A DNA stretch of 64,000 nucleotides from Sulfuritalea sp. (GCA_022842325.1 JALHPU010000014.1:1-64000); one strand, 5' to 3'. Positions 19,882 through 28,682 are shown, counted from the first letter of the stretch. The notes: generated from the sequence alone by a model not told the origin. Made by a program: numbers and translations.

Positions 19882-21312
19882 TTAGAAACCGTACTCCTTC
19901 CAGTTCGTCCGCACGCGCTGCAAGTGCTCGGCCGGCGGCAAGGCGATCGGGGGGAACTTGTGTTTCTTCGTCGCATCGATGCCGATCTTGCTCGAAGTAA
20001 CGCGGCTCGGGTCGAGTTGCGGCACCTCTTCCGCTGCCTGAGAGGGATCGAGCCGCCCGGCCGAAGTGTTGGGAGCGATCAGAATATCCTTCTGGGGCTG
20101 CACGCGGAAGCTTAAGGCCCAGTTGATCATGAACGGGTCGCGGACATCAATATCGTCATCGACGATAACGGTAAATTTGCCCAGCGTCGGATCCACCGCC
20201 CAGGCGCCGAACATTACCTGCTGAGCCTGCCCCACATATTGCTTCTTGATCGAAATGGCGAGGTAGCCCGTGGCGCCGCCGGCGTGCAGAAGGTGCACAT
20301 CCTTTACCGGCAGCTTCAGGTCGAGAAGGTGTCGGCGGATCGCCGCCTCGCGTCCGAAGCCACGAATCGTGCTCGACTCGCTGGGCGGCATCTGGCTCAG
20401 GAAGGCCTGGAAAATTGGCTGGTGACGATGGGTAATGGCGGTTACGTCAAGCACGTAGGACTCGGAGTGCGGGCCCATGTAGCCGGTGAACTCACCGAAC
20501 GGTCCTTCCCACTCAAGCTCGTTCTTGCGAATAAAGCCTTCGATGACGATCTCGGCGGTGGCGGGCACCATCAGATCCACGGTCTTCGCCCGCACCACTG
20601 GGACAGGCTCGCCGCGCAACGCGCCCGCCACCGCAAGCTCGTCGACGCCATAAGGAATCTTGGCGACGGAACACAGGCCTATGCTGGGGTCGGTGCCGAG
20701 GGCAATGGCCACCGGCGTCGGGCGGCCGAGCTGGTTGTGCATTTCGACATGATTGCGCCCATGCTGCACATGCGCGATGAACAGGCCGATCTTGCGCGGC
20801 CCCTTGATCTGGCAGCGATAGGTGCCGATGTTCTGAACGCCCGTTTCAGGATCCTTGGTGATGACGAAAGGCGCCGTCAGATAGGGCCCGGGGTCGTGCT
20901 CCACGGTCCACGTCGGAACTGGCAGCGACAGCAGGTTGGCGGCCTCGCCCAGATGCACCTCCTCATGCACCGGCCCGTCGCGTTCTTCGACGGGCGGAAT
21001 CGGCTGGCGCAGGGCTCGGGTCCATGCGTCGGCGATATCGTCGATGCCGTTGGACTGAAGCGCCAGCGAGTAAATTGACCGCGAACCGCCGAGCAGCCCG
21101 AAGGTGACGGGGATGTCGAAGCCCTGCACGTTCTCGAACAGCAGCGCACAACGCTGCTCATCGGGGATACTCTGAAAGTTCACCCGCCCCACCGCGGCGA
21201 TTTCCCAGTCCTTGTCGACCGCCTTGCTGATGCGCTTGAGCTTGCCGTGTTGCTCGAGCACCTTCAGGTACTCGCGCAAGTCCGCGTAGGGCTTGTTGCG
21301 AAGTTGATTCAT
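19882..21312 (-). CDS. UbiD-family (prenyl-FMN) decarboxylase
   Basis: A 476-residue UbiD-type decarboxylase, whose family reversibly (de)carboxylates aromatic or alpha,beta-unsaturated acids using prenylated FMN made by UbiX. Visible blocks are YADLREYLKVLEQHGKLKRI at the start, IGTYRCQIKGPRKIGLFIA, the acidic active-site region AEIVIEGFIRKNELEWEGPF followed by GEFTGYMGP, and FTVIVDDDIDVRDPFMINWA. I chose the ATG at 21312 (MNQLRNKPYAD); the frame is open 10 codons further. No UbiX partner is in the window. It sits between an amidohydrolase-2 protein and an NMT1-like receptor. A role in aromatic acid decarboxylation fits, but whether it acts on a phthalate-like, hydroxybenzoate-like or other substrate cannot be told. 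Confidence 0.9.
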   Translation of the reverse strand: MNQLRNKPYADLREYLKVLEQHGKLKRISKAVDKDWEIAAVGRVNFQSIPDEQRCALLFENVQGFDIPVTFGLLGGSRSIYSLALQSNGIDDIADAWTRALRQPIPPVEERDGPVHEEVHLGEAANLLSLPVPTWTVEHDPGPYLTAPFVITKDPETGVQNIGTYRCQIKGPRKIGLFIAHVQHGRNHVEMHNQLGRPTPVAIALGTDPSIGLCSVAKIPYGVDELAVAGALRGEPVPVVRAKTVDLMVPATAEIVIEGFIRKNELEWEGPFGEFTGYMGPHSESYVLDVTAITHRHQPIFQAFLSQMPPSESSTIRGFGREAAIRRHLLDLKLPVKDVHLLHAGGATGYLAISIKKQYVGQAQQVMFGAWAVDPTLGKFTVIVDDDIDVRDPFMINWALSFRVQPQKDILIAPNTSAGRLDPSQAAEEVPQLDPSRVTSSKIGIDATKKHKFPPIALPPAEHLQRVRTNWKEYGF

Positions 21313-21376
21313 TGGCTTTGCTGCCTTTCGTAAAATGGTCAATCCGTAGGGCTTTGAGTGCGACCGTCCACCGCGG

Positions 21377-22384
21377 CTAATCCAGTTTCAGCAGGCGCCT
21401 GGCATTGCCCTCGTAAATCGAATGGCGCTGCGCCGGGCTCAGATCGAGCCGGTCGATGATGTCAATGGTCCAGCGAATATACGCCGAGCCCTTTTCCGGA
21501 TCGAATGGCGCATCCGAGGAAAACAGGACGTTGTCGACGCCGAAGAATTCGAGACCCAGTTCGGTGGCGCCGCGGGCGCCGAACAGAGCGGTATCGGCGT
21601 AGAACATGCGGAAGTAGTCGAGCGGGCGCTTCTTGAGCGACTTGAGCAGCAGTGTGTAGTCTTCGTCGGAGGTGCGGCTGCCGAGCTGGTCCCAGCCCGG
21701 GCCGACGCGCCCCTCGAAATACGGAATCATGCCACCCATGTGGTGGGTAATGATTTTCAGTTGGGGGTGCTTGTCGAACAGGCCGGCGAACACCATGTGC
21801 GCCATAGCGGCGCTGGTTTCGTAGGGCCAGCCGAGGGTCCACCAGATTTCGTAGTGACTCTTGCTCTCGCCCTTGTAATCGGCGAAATCGGCGCCGCGCG
21901 CCGGGTGCAACCAGATCGGAAGATCCAGCTGCGCCATCAGGTCGAACAGAGGCAGGGTCTCCAGCGCGGTGAGCGGTTTGCCCAGTACGTTGGTGAACAC
22001 CTGCACACCGACCGCGCCCAGTTCCTTGACCGCTCGCGTTGCCTCGTCGAGCAGCCCCTGCGGGTCGTTCATCGGCAACGAGGCAATGAAGGCGGGAAAG
22101 CGCTCCGGATATTTCCGCACCAGCTCGGCCATGCCGTCGTTGGCGAGCTTCGCCATGTCTGTAGACACCGGCGGCGGACCGAACACTTCGATCGGCGGCG
22201 AGCCCAGGCAGATCACCTGCGCGTAATCACCGAACTTGTCCATGATGCGAAAGCGCTCGTCCAGATCGACGATGCAGGGTATTTCCCGCACGCGCCGGTG
22301 CATGTCCTTGCCCTTGGGCGCCACCTCGATCATTTTGTCGAAGTAGGCCTTGGGAAAAATGTGATTGAAAATATCCAGTTTCAT
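21377..22384 (-). CDS. Amidohydrolase-2 family protein (ACMSD/LigW-like)
   Basis: A 335-residue TIM-barrel metalloenzyme of the ACMSD-like group, which contains decarboxylases (ACMSD, gamma-resorcylate, 5-carboxyvanillate) and hydrolases. The start MKLDIFNHIFPKAYF holds the strand-1 site as F-N-H rather than the classic H-x-H, so one strand-1 His is replaced. LPIWLHPARG gives the strand-5 His, KIITHHMGGMIPYF the strand-6 His and VLFSSDAPFDPEKG the catalytic Asp. It is the first gene of a minus-strand cluster with UbiD, a binding protein and an MDR reductase, and is divergent from a LysR regulator. A decarboxylation or ring-cleavage hydrolysis step is likely; the substrate is unknown. Confidence 0.87.
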   Translation of the reverse strand: MKLDIFNHIFPKAYFDKMIEVAPKGKDMHRRVREIPCIVDLDERFRIMDKFGDYAQVICLGSPPIEVFGPPPVSTDMAKLANDGMAELVRKYPERFPAFIASLPMNDPQGLLDEATRAVKELGAVGVQVFTNVLGKPLTALETLPLFDLMAQLDLPIWLHPARGADFADYKGESKSHYEIWWTLGWPYETSAAMAHMVFAGLFDKHPQLKIITHHMGGMIPYFEGRVGPGWDQLGSRTSDEDYTLLLKSLKKRPLDYFRMFYADTALFGARGATELGLEFFGVDNVLFSSDAPFDPEKGSAYIRWTIDIIDRLDLSPAQRHSIYEGNARRLLKLD

Positions 22385-22458
22385 GTGTCCTCCCTTTAGC
22401 TTCGATTGCCGCGTCTGCGCGCACGGTACAGCGAATGACCCCTATTAAATATCCCCGT

Positions 22459-22474
22459 AATTGATAAGGCAATT
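22459..22474. promoter_or_regulatory. LysR-type operator candidate in divergent gap
   Basis: Within the AT-rich gap between the amidohydrolase and the LysR gene (22385-22622), AATTG and CAATT form an inverted repeat around ATAAGG, the size of a LysR T-N11-A half-palindrome. A second, shorter pair (ATCA...TGAT, 22483-22495) lies one turn and a half away. Two such sites are usual at LysR-regulated divergent promoters. The sequence is seen; the function is inferred. Confidence 0.45.
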
Positions 22475-22622
22475 GACTTATTATCATGCTTTGATGATTA
22501 TTATTTATTAATGCTGAAGCTTGGACGCTCGCGCTCGCCTACCAATGACGCGGGCACGCCAGCGACGCGAAAAGCATTTCCGGGAAAACGCGAAAACATG
22601 CGATGCGAATGAGGTTTCGAGG

Positions 22623-23534
22623 ATGAATATAAGCCTGCGTCAGATTCGGGCGTTCGTCGCCGTGGCACAGTTCGGAGGATTCACTGCGGCAGCGGAACGC
22701 CTGCATCTGACTCAATCTGCGCTGAGCGTATTGGTGCGCAGTCTGGAACGGGAATTTGGCACACGCCTGTTCGACCGGACCACACGCGTGGTCCAGTTGA
22801 CCGACGCCGGCAGAGAATTTTTTCCGGTCGCGGAAAAAATGCTGGGCGACCTGTTCAGCGCCATGGCCAACTCGAAGGCGCTGGCGGAGAAGAAACGCGG
22901 CCGGGTCATCATCGCGGCAACCCCTGTGATCTCATCGATGATTTTGCCCAAGGCGATTGCACGCTACGGCAAGACGTATCCCGGCATCAGATTCGTGCTC
23001 AAGGACGGCGCGCCGGCAAGCCAGATTCAGCGCATGGTCCAGGACGGCGAGGTGGATATCGGCATCGGTCCCATTGCCATATCGGAGCGCAATGTTTGCG
23101 CCGAACCGTTCATGGTCGGCGCTCTGGTACTCGCCTGCCCAAGGGATCATCCTCTGGCGAGAAAAGCCCGCGTAAGCTGGCGGGATCTCGCTGGCCATCC
23201 CTTCGTTGCATTGTCCTCCGACAACGCGGTCCAGCAGCTGACAGACAGTTACATTGCGCTCGCCGGCATTAACGTCGAGACGGCCTACGAGGTCTTTCAT
23301 ATGGCGACGGCTATCGGCCTGGTCGATGCGGGCCTCGGCATCTCGGTACTGCCATCCCATGCACGCGCCATCGGACGCCTCTACCGCATCAAGTTCCGCA
23401 AGCTGGGCTCGCCGACCATAAAGCGGGAAGTGCATGTCATGACGCACCGCGCCCGTCCGCTCTCGCCCGCCGCCGAGAGCTTCAAGAAGTTTCTACTCGA
23501 ATTCGCCGAAGAGCTTGATCTGCCGAAGGACTAG
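22623..23534 (+). CDS. LysR-family transcriptional regulator
   Basis: A 303-residue LysR regulator with the N-terminal winged HTH (LRQIRAFVAVAQFGGFTAAAERLHLTQSALSVLVRSLE, residues about 5-42). The PBP2-like effector domain contains RVIIAATPVISSMILPKAI and VDIGIGPI. I chose the ATG at 22623, which starts the conserved HTH (MNISLRQIRAF); the 34 codons upstream do not resemble the family. It is divergent from the amidohydrolase-UbiD-receptor-MDR cluster with an AT-rich, palindrome-containing gap, the classic layout for control of that cluster. It converges with the DMT carrier gene. Confidence 0.92.
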   Translation: MNISLRQIRAFVAVAQFGGFTAAAERLHLTQSALSVLVRSLEREFGTRLFDRTTRVVQLTDAGREFFPVAEKMLGDLFSAMANSKALAEKKRGRVIIAATPVISSMILPKAIARYGKTYPGIRFVLKDGAPASQIQRMVQDGEVDIGIGPIAISERNVCAEPFMVGALVLACPRDHPLARKARVSWRDLAGHPFVALSSDNAVQQLTDSYIALAGINVETAYEVFHMATAIGLVDAGLGISVLPSHARAIGRLYRIKFRKLGSPTIKREVHVMTHRARPLSPAAESFKKFLLEFAEELDLPKD

Positions 23535-23565
23535 CCGAAGCCGACGGCGCCGCGAGCTCTTGCGC

Positions 23566-24504
23566 TTATTGCCAGACGATGAGCGCCGTGCCGATCGATC
23601 CCAGCCCCGCCGCCAGGAGAACCGAGCCCGTCAGCCCTTCGCGCGAGCGGAAAATGACGACCATAAGCAGAATCGTGACGAAGGTCTCCATTGAGGTGAT
23701 CAGCGCCACCCGCGAGATGCTGCTGTAGTTGAGCGCCAGGAAGAAAAGAATCTGCCCAGCCGAACTCATGACCCCGGCGCCGACCAGCCACGGGCTGACG
23801 GCCTTGAACGTGCTGCGCAGGGCCTGCCGGTAACTTCCGACGAAGCCTGACGTCAGCACGAAAACCAGTGCCCCGACCACCGCGCCGATCATCGTGCCGA
23901 AGGCGGCATCGGGCATTTGCGTCAGTCCCTGCTTGCGCGCCACGTACCCGGTCGCATAGGCCAGCGCCGACACCAGGCCGTAGACATAGCCGAGGTTGAC
24001 CAGCTTGCCCATCAAGGCCCGCCTGGAACCGCTGCTGTCCGCCGCGCCAATGTTCGCGGCGCGCATCGACTGCCTGACCAGCAGGCCGAAGCTCGAAAAT
24101 ATCAACAGCATGCCGGCGATCGTTGGCGCATCGAGCGTTTCACCGAGCACGGAGACGCCAAGCAGCACGGAGAACATCGGGTTGAGACGTTTCACGGCCG
24201 AGGCGCGGACCGCCCCCAGATGCTGAACCGAGGCGAAGACAAATACGCGCCCGATAAACATGGTCAATACACCGGCGGCGGCAAACCAGGCAACGCCCGC
24301 CATGCGGACCGGCAACCAGCCATCGCGCAGGCCGAAGTAGAGCCAGAGGATTGAAGCCATCGCGGTGGTAATCAGAATGGACAGAAAGGCGCCATTGTCC
24401 TGCGTCTCGCGTGTTGATCCGCGTGCGATGAACAGATTGGCCGAAGCGAAACAACACATCGACAGCAACGCCAGAAGCTCACCCACCCAGGCGTGCGCCT
24501 CCAA
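23566..24504 (-). CDS. DMT-superfamily (EamA-type) transporter
   Basis: A 312-residue inner-membrane protein with ten hydrophobic segments arranged as two EamA repeats; the first ends around a variable basic linker at residue about 150 (RQSMRAANIGAADSSGSRRA). LLALLSMCCFASANLFIARGS is the first helix, and SVLGETLDAPTIAGMLLI and FVTILLMVVIFRSREGLTG are the repeated family signatures. DMT carriers export or import small metabolites. It is the last gene of a minus-strand operon, overlapping the 3' end of the primase-like gene by 26 bases, so it is translationally tied to it and to the MFS carrier before it. Confidence 0.87.
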   Translation of the reverse strand: MEAHAWVGELLALLSMCCFASANLFIARGSTRETQDNGAFLSILITTAMASILWLYFGLRDGWLPVRMAGVAWFAAAGVLTMFIGRVFVFASVQHLGAVRASAVKRLNPMFSVLLGVSVLGETLDAPTIAGMLLIFSSFGLLVRQSMRAANIGAADSSGSRRALMGKLVNLGYVYGLVSALAYATGYVARKQGLTQMPDAAFGTMIGAVVGALVFVLTSGFVGSYRQALRSTFKAVSPWLVGAGVMSSAGQILFFLALNYSSISRVALITSMETFVTILLMVVIFRSREGLTGSVLLAAGLGSIGTALIVWQ

Positions 24505-25225
24505 CCGCGTCGCCGACGTCGGCCAGGCGCGCGGTGATCTCGCTCAAGCGTTCACGGCTCAGCGGCACGACTGCATCGAGTCTTGAGAAATCCACGCGCT
24601 GATCATAATCGCCGGGATCGAAGCGCGCCAGGTCGTCGATGAACACGGAGCGATTGCCCTGGTTGGAATTGACCCGCAAGGGCAGCCAGACCTTGTCGCC
24701 ATTGTGCGTCGCCGTGATCTCGGTGCGCACCGGCTTGAAGGCATGGCCTTCGATTGCGGATTTCACCAGCGCCCGCGACATCCAGGCCCGGATTTCGACC
24801 GCCGGCTGCGGTTCGGCGTAAAACAACCACAGGTGATAGCCGGTACCGCTGAACTCCAGCAGCAGGTTTTCCCGCGCGATGCCGATGTCGTAGAGCGTGG
24901 CGCACATGTGCAGCACCAGCGGCTTGAGCATTCGCAACTGGCGCAGCATTTCCGGCGCCGGCGCGGTACGTGGATGGGCATCCATGTCATACATCGAGAA
25001 ATTCACCCGATTCTGTGCATCGAGCAGATGGATGCCATAGGATCTCCCCTCCCCGCTCGCGTGCTCGACGAAGCGCTCCGCCGTAAGCACTTCCTCGGGC
25101 AGGAACACGCCATTGTTTTCGCTTACTTCGAAGCGGCCTCTTTCCCAGATGCCGCGCTCGCGGCCCCGATAGAGCCGGCTGAACCGGGCAAAATGTTGAG
25201 CCGCGTGCCTTTCCTGCAAGTTCAT
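24479..25225 (-). CDS. Stand-alone archaeo-eukaryotic primase (AEP)-like protein
   Basis: A 248-residue protein that looks like a bare AEP nucleotidyltransferase domain of the type named in TOTE conflict systems. Visible motifs, in the AEP order: YDMDAH with an Asp-x-Asp metal pair (about 80-82), then EFSGTGYHLWLF with the S-G-x-G-x-H catalytic motif (about 125-135), then KPVRTEI and VWLPLRV, and RSVFIDDL with the third acidic position (about 192-199). No helicase, nuclease or zinc finger is attached. I chose the ATG at 25225, with AAGGAA upstream; it overlaps the stop of the MFS gene as ATGA. The longer frame to 25675 only shadows that gene. The 3' end overlaps the DMT gene by 26 bases. An AEP between two metabolite carriers is very unusual. 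The family assignment is by motif only. Confidence 0.68.
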   Translation of the reverse strand: MNLQERHAAQHFARFSRLYRGRERGIWERGRFEVSENNGVFLPEEVLTAERFVEHASGEGRSYGIHLLDAQNRVNFSMYDMDAHPRTAPAPEMLRQLRMLKPLVLHMCATLYDIGIARENLLLEFSGTGYHLWLFYAEPQPAVEIRAWMSRALVKSAIEGHAFKPVRTEITATHNGDKVWLPLRVNSNQGNRSVFIDDLARFDPGDYDQRVDFSRLDAVVPLSRERLSEITARLADVGDAVGGARLGG

Positions 25226-26463
25226 GTGCTTTCCTTCGCGGCGCCGGTAGCGGCCGGCATGAAAAAAATGAAAATATTGGCCATCACTATGGTCCCGGCG
25301 AGGAAATAGAAGGTCGCCCCCAGTCCGTAACGGTCCGCCAGCACGCCGCCGAGAATCGGGCCGATTGACGAACCTATGGCTTGCGTGCCGAACAGGATGC
25401 CGATGCTGGTCCCCCCCATGTTCTTCGGCGTCGATTCGAGCAGCCAGGCCTGCAGCACCGGGCGGATGGCATACAGAAAGAACCCGAGCAGCGCGATAAA
25501 CAACACGAAAACCGCCGAATGGCCGGCCAGCGCCATCGCCAACAGGATCACGGCGGTCATCAGCATGCTCGTCATGACGATGCGGCGCCGGCCCATGCTG
25601 TCCGAAAGATGGCCGGCGACAGGGGCCGCGGCGAAGCCCGCCGCCTGAAGCGCAAACATGCAGGCGCCGACCCATAGCGGCGAATAGCCCATTTCATAGG
25701 CGAGGAAAACCGGCACGAAGGTCAGCAGCGTGTTCTGGGTCATCGAGCGCAGGGCCGAGCTGGTCGAGAGCAGGACCAGATTCCGGTTCCTGAACAAGGC
25801 GCGCAGGCCGGAAAAATAGTCTTTCAGCGATTGCCCCTCGTGTTCCGCCGTTGCCGCCTTGCCTTTGCCACCGAGGCGCAGCGAGCCGAGGAAGACCACT
25901 ATCAGGCAGGCCATGACCAGCCCGGGGATGACGTTCATTGCCACCACTTCGCGCCAACTGAAAGTCGCCAGCAGGGCGCCCACCGCCAGCGGCGCCAGGG
26001 CGTCGCCGGCGTTGCCGCCCATGCCGTGCAGCGACAGGACGAAGCCCTTGCGCGCCGGGACCAGTTGGGCCAGCGTCGGAATCGCCGTCGGATGCCAGAG
26101 GTTGTTGCCGATACCGACCAGGCCAACGCACAGCAGCAACATCCAGTAGTTCGTGGTGAAGCCCATCAGCAGATACGGAAAACCGACCCAGAACAGCGAC
26201 AGGGCCATGAGGAATCCCTTCCTGCCCACGGTATCCACCAGCATGCCGCCAGGCACGCTGGAAACGGCGCCGGCGATGTACTGACAACTCATGACGAGTC
26301 CGATCTGGCTGTAGCTCAGACCAAGTTCCTTGCCGATCAGGGGCAGCAGCAAATAAAAGGTGGCCGGATACCAGTGGGTCACGGCATGACCCAGGACGAT
26401 GATCCAGACCTCTCGCAAGGGTTGTCCCGACGCACTCTCGGGCGTTGTGGCAATGGCAGTCAT
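25222..26463 (-). CDS. MFS transporter
   Basis: A 413-residue major facilitator with twelve hydrophobic segments. The first cytoplasmic loop motif appears as GGMLVDTVGRKGFLM (family form GxLaDrxGRkxxl) and is repeated in the second half as VAGHLSDSMGRRRIVM. A typical MFS central loop (LGGKGKAATAEHEGQSLKDYF) separates the halves. I chose the ATG at 26463 (MTAIATTPES), with GGAG nine bases before it; the frame is open 14 codons further, into the preceding gene. It follows an iron-type binding protein by about 30 bases and shares an ATGA overlap with the primase-like gene. The substrate is unknown. Confidence 0.9.
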   Translation of the reverse strand: MTAIATTPESASGQPLREVWIIVLGHAVTHWYPATFYLLLPLIGKELGLSYSQIGLVMSCQYIAGAVSSVPGGMLVDTVGRKGFLMALSLFWVGFPYLLMGFTTNYWMLLLCVGLVGIGNNLWHPTAIPTLAQLVPARKGFVLSLHGMGGNAGDALAPLAVGALLATFSWREVVAMNVIPGLVMACLIVVFLGSLRLGGKGKAATAEHEGQSLKDYFSGLRALFRNRNLVLLSTSSALRSMTQNTLLTFVPVFLAYEMGYSPLWVGACMFALQAAGFAAAPVAGHLSDSMGRRRIVMTSMLMTAVILLAMALAGHSAVFVLFIALLGFFLYAIRPVLQAWLLESTPKNMGGTSIGILFGTQAIGSSIGPILGGVLADRYGLGATFYFLAGTIVMANIFIFFMPAATGAAKEST

Positions 26464-26491
26464 GCTTGCTCCGGACGCTGGCGCTGGGAGG

Positions 26492-27538
26492 TCACGGCCC
26501 GGCACGTTTGATCACGACGTCCTCATAGAGCCTGGTCCACTTCTCCATCTCGTCGAGCGTGACCGCCGGGTCGACCAGCTTGGTGCGCATGTTCTTCAGC
26601 GGCGACGGGACGCTGGTGTTGGTCGGCACATAGTCCATCGAAACCAGGAACTTCTGCGCTTCGGTGATCATGTAGTCGTAGAACAGCAGCGCGGCATTGG
26701 GGTGGGGAGCATGCCGCATGATGCCTATCGCATTGGAGCGGGCAATCGCCGGCTCGATGGCGAACCAGTCGATCGGCGCGCCTTTCTGCTTCGCCTGCTC
26801 CGGCATGTAGTTGTACACGGTAAGCGCCAGCGGCACCTCGCCCGACACCACCATGTTGGTCAGCAGGGAATGCCCCTTGCGCACCGAAATACCGTTGCGG
26901 CTCACCAGATCGCGGAAGAACTTGAGGCCCTGCTCCTCGCCCATCTCCTTCACCACCATGGAGAACCAGTCCTGATTCTTGGCCTCGATGCCGAGCTTGC
27001 CCTTCCACTTTGGATTGAGCAGATCCTGATAGGTTTTCGGCAGATCTTCCTTCTTGATCGCGCCGGTGTTGTAGGCCTGCACCCAGACCGAGAGCAGGGT
27101 CGCCACCCATTCGCGATGAGCCGGGACGGCGCCGGGAACCAGGTCCTTGAAGTAGGGTGAATTGACCTTCTGCAGGACTTTTTCGCGATGCAGGGCCTCC
27201 ATCTCCGGCCCCGAGATATGCACGGCATCGGCCTCGTGGCGCTTGGCGCCGGCTTCGGTCAGAGTCCGTTGCAACACCTTGTCGGTCCCCGCGCGCCACA
27301 CCCTGACCTTGATGCCGTATTTTTTCTCGAACGGCGCTACCACTGTCTGCACGTCCTTGTCGGCGATACTCGTGTACAGGGTCAGCGTCCCCTCCTGCCT
27401 GGCCGCCGCAAGGATTTTCTCCTGCCGGTCCGCTCCTTCGTAGAGCAACAAGGCGGCGTCCTGCGCCACCGCCGGCAAGGCCGCAACCAGGCCCGCGATC
27501 ATCACCCCTACCCGCACCGCACTATTTAGCCAGTTCAT
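26492..27538 (-). CDS. FbpA-type ABC substrate-binding protein (paralog 1)
   Basis: A 348-residue periplasmic receptor of the iron(III)/family-1 solute-binding type. Signal peptide: MNWLNSAVRVGVMIAGLVAA, with cleavage after AVAQ. The mature protein has GADRQEKILAAARQEGTLTLYTS, FEKKYGIKVRVWRAGTDKVLQR, SGPEMEALHREKVLQ, LPKTYQDLLNPKWKGKLGIE and ISVRKGHSLLTNMVVSGEVP, all repeated in the other paralogs of this window. The ATG at 27538 has GGAGG upstream. No metal-binding Tyr pair typical of true FbpA can be assigned, so the ligand may be organic. It is the third of three such genes in one long minus-strand array. Confidence 0.88.
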   Translation of the reverse strand: MNWLNSAVRVGVMIAGLVAALPAVAQDAALLLYEGADRQEKILAAARQEGTLTLYTSIADKDVQTVVAPFEKKYGIKVRVWRAGTDKVLQRTLTEAGAKRHEADAVHISGPEMEALHREKVLQKVNSPYFKDLVPGAVPAHREWVATLLSVWVQAYNTGAIKKEDLPKTYQDLLNPKWKGKLGIEAKNQDWFSMVVKEMGEEQGLKFFRDLVSRNGISVRKGHSLLTNMVVSGEVPLALTVYNYMPEQAKQKGAPIDWFAIEPAIARSNAIGIMRHAPHPNAALLFYDYMITEAQKFLVSMDYVPTNTSVPSPLKNMRTKLVDPAVTLDEMEKWTRLYEDVVIKRAGP

Positions 27539-27602
27539 CTTTGATCCTCCGTGTTCACTATGGATTTCAGGCAACTCCCCGCGCAAATCAGCGCGCTTCG
27601 GC

Positions 27603-28682
27603 CTATTTCGATTGTTTGGTGATGATTTCGGCATAGAGCTTCTCCCACTTGCCGCCTTCATCCAGTATCATTTTCGGGTCGACGAACATGAGTTGCATCT
27701 TGCCGGCCATGGTCTCGATACGCTTGCTGGTCGGCGTGTAATCGCGCTGCGCCAGAAGCGCCTGCGCGTCGCTCAGCATGAAGTCGAAGAACAGCACCGC
27801 CGCATGCGGATGCGGCGCGCCCTTGGCCACGGCAACCCCGTTCGGTCGGGCAATCGCCGGCGGAATGGCGAACCAGTCGATCGGCGCACCCTTGTTCTTC
27901 AACTGCTCGGCCTTGTAACCGTACACCGTCAGGGCGAACGGCACTTCACCCGAGGCGACCAGATTGGTCAACAGTGTATGACCCTTGCGCACCGAGATGC
28001 CATTGCTGGCGACGATGTCCCGGAACAGCTTCAGACCCTTTTCCTCGCCTAACTGGCCGATGACGACGGCGAACCAGTCCAGGTCCTCCGCCTCGATGCC
28101 CAGCTTGCCCTTCCACTTCGGATCGAGCAGGTCATAGTAGGTTTTGGGCAGATCCTCCTTCTTGACCAGGTTGGTGTTGTAGGCCTGGGTGAATATGTTC
28201 AGCCGCGTGGCAATCCATTCCCGGTGCGGCGTGATTGCCTGCGGAATCAAATCGGCGATATGGGGTGACTTGACTTCCTGCAGCAGTTTTTCGCGGGACA
28301 GGGCTTCCAGTTCCGGGCCATTGGTCTCGACCACATCCATGTCGAAGCGTTTGGCTTGCGCCTCGTTGACTGCGCGCTGCAGGACTTTTTCCGACCCGGC
28401 GCGCCAGACACGCACCTTGATGCCGTACTTCTTTTCGAACGCGGTCGTCAACACCGCCATGTCGTCGACTGGCGCCGATGTGTAGATAGTCAGCTCGCCC
28501 TCTTTTTTTGCTCGTTCGACCAGCCACGACGTGCGGTCCGCGCCCTGGTAGGTGGCCGCCGCGGCGCTGCTGCGGGTCTGCGCCAGCGGCGCTTGAACGC
28601 CCAGTGCGAACAGTGCCACGCCCGCCACCCACAGCGGCCATGCGCGCCGCTCAACCCGCTTCGGATATCGACTCAAATTCAT
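27603..28682 (-). CDS. FbpA-type ABC substrate-binding protein (paralog 2)
   Basis: A 359-residue paralog of the preceding receptor. The basic N-terminus (SRYPKRVERRAWPLW) and hydrophobic stretch (VAGVALFALGVQAPLAQ) form a signal peptide. YQGADRTSWLVERAKKEGEL, FEKKYGIKVRVWRAGSEKVL, ETNGPELEALSREKLLQEVK and LPKTYYDLLDPKWKGKLGIE are the shared blocks. GAGGAG precedes the ATG. It lies between a small cupin and the next receptor in the same orientation, with 64-base gaps, so the three are probably cotranscribed. The only permease/ATPase pair in the window, at the head of this array, is the natural partner. Confidence 0.88.
   Translation of the reverse strand: MNLSRYPKRVERRAWPLWVAGVALFALGVQAPLAQTRSSAAAATYQGADRTSWLVERAKKEGELTIYTSAPVDDMAVLTTAFEKKYGIKVRVWRAGSEKVLQRAVNEAQAKRFDMDVVETNGPELEALSREKLLQEVKSPHIADLIPQAITPHREWIATRLNIFTQAYNTNLVKKEDLPKTYYDLLDPKWKGKLGIEAEDLDWFAVVIGQLGEEKGLKLFRDIVASNGISVRKGHTLLTNLVASGEVPFALTVYGYKAEQLKNKGAPIDWFAIPPAIARPNGVAVAKGAPHPHAAVLFFDFMLSDAQALLAQRDYTPTSKRIETMAGKMQLMFVDPKMILDEGGKWEKLYAEIITKQSK

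Noticed and set aside
24479-25225. LigD-type polymerase domain for end joining
   Set aside because: Length and the SGTGYH/FIDD motif context fit the TOTE-type AEP better; no ligase or Ku gene is nearby.
25226-25675. N-terminal extension of the AEP-like frame
   Set aside because: Overlaps the MFS gene in another frame and is Arg/Gly-rich; the start at 25225 has a good ribosome site and ATGA overlap.
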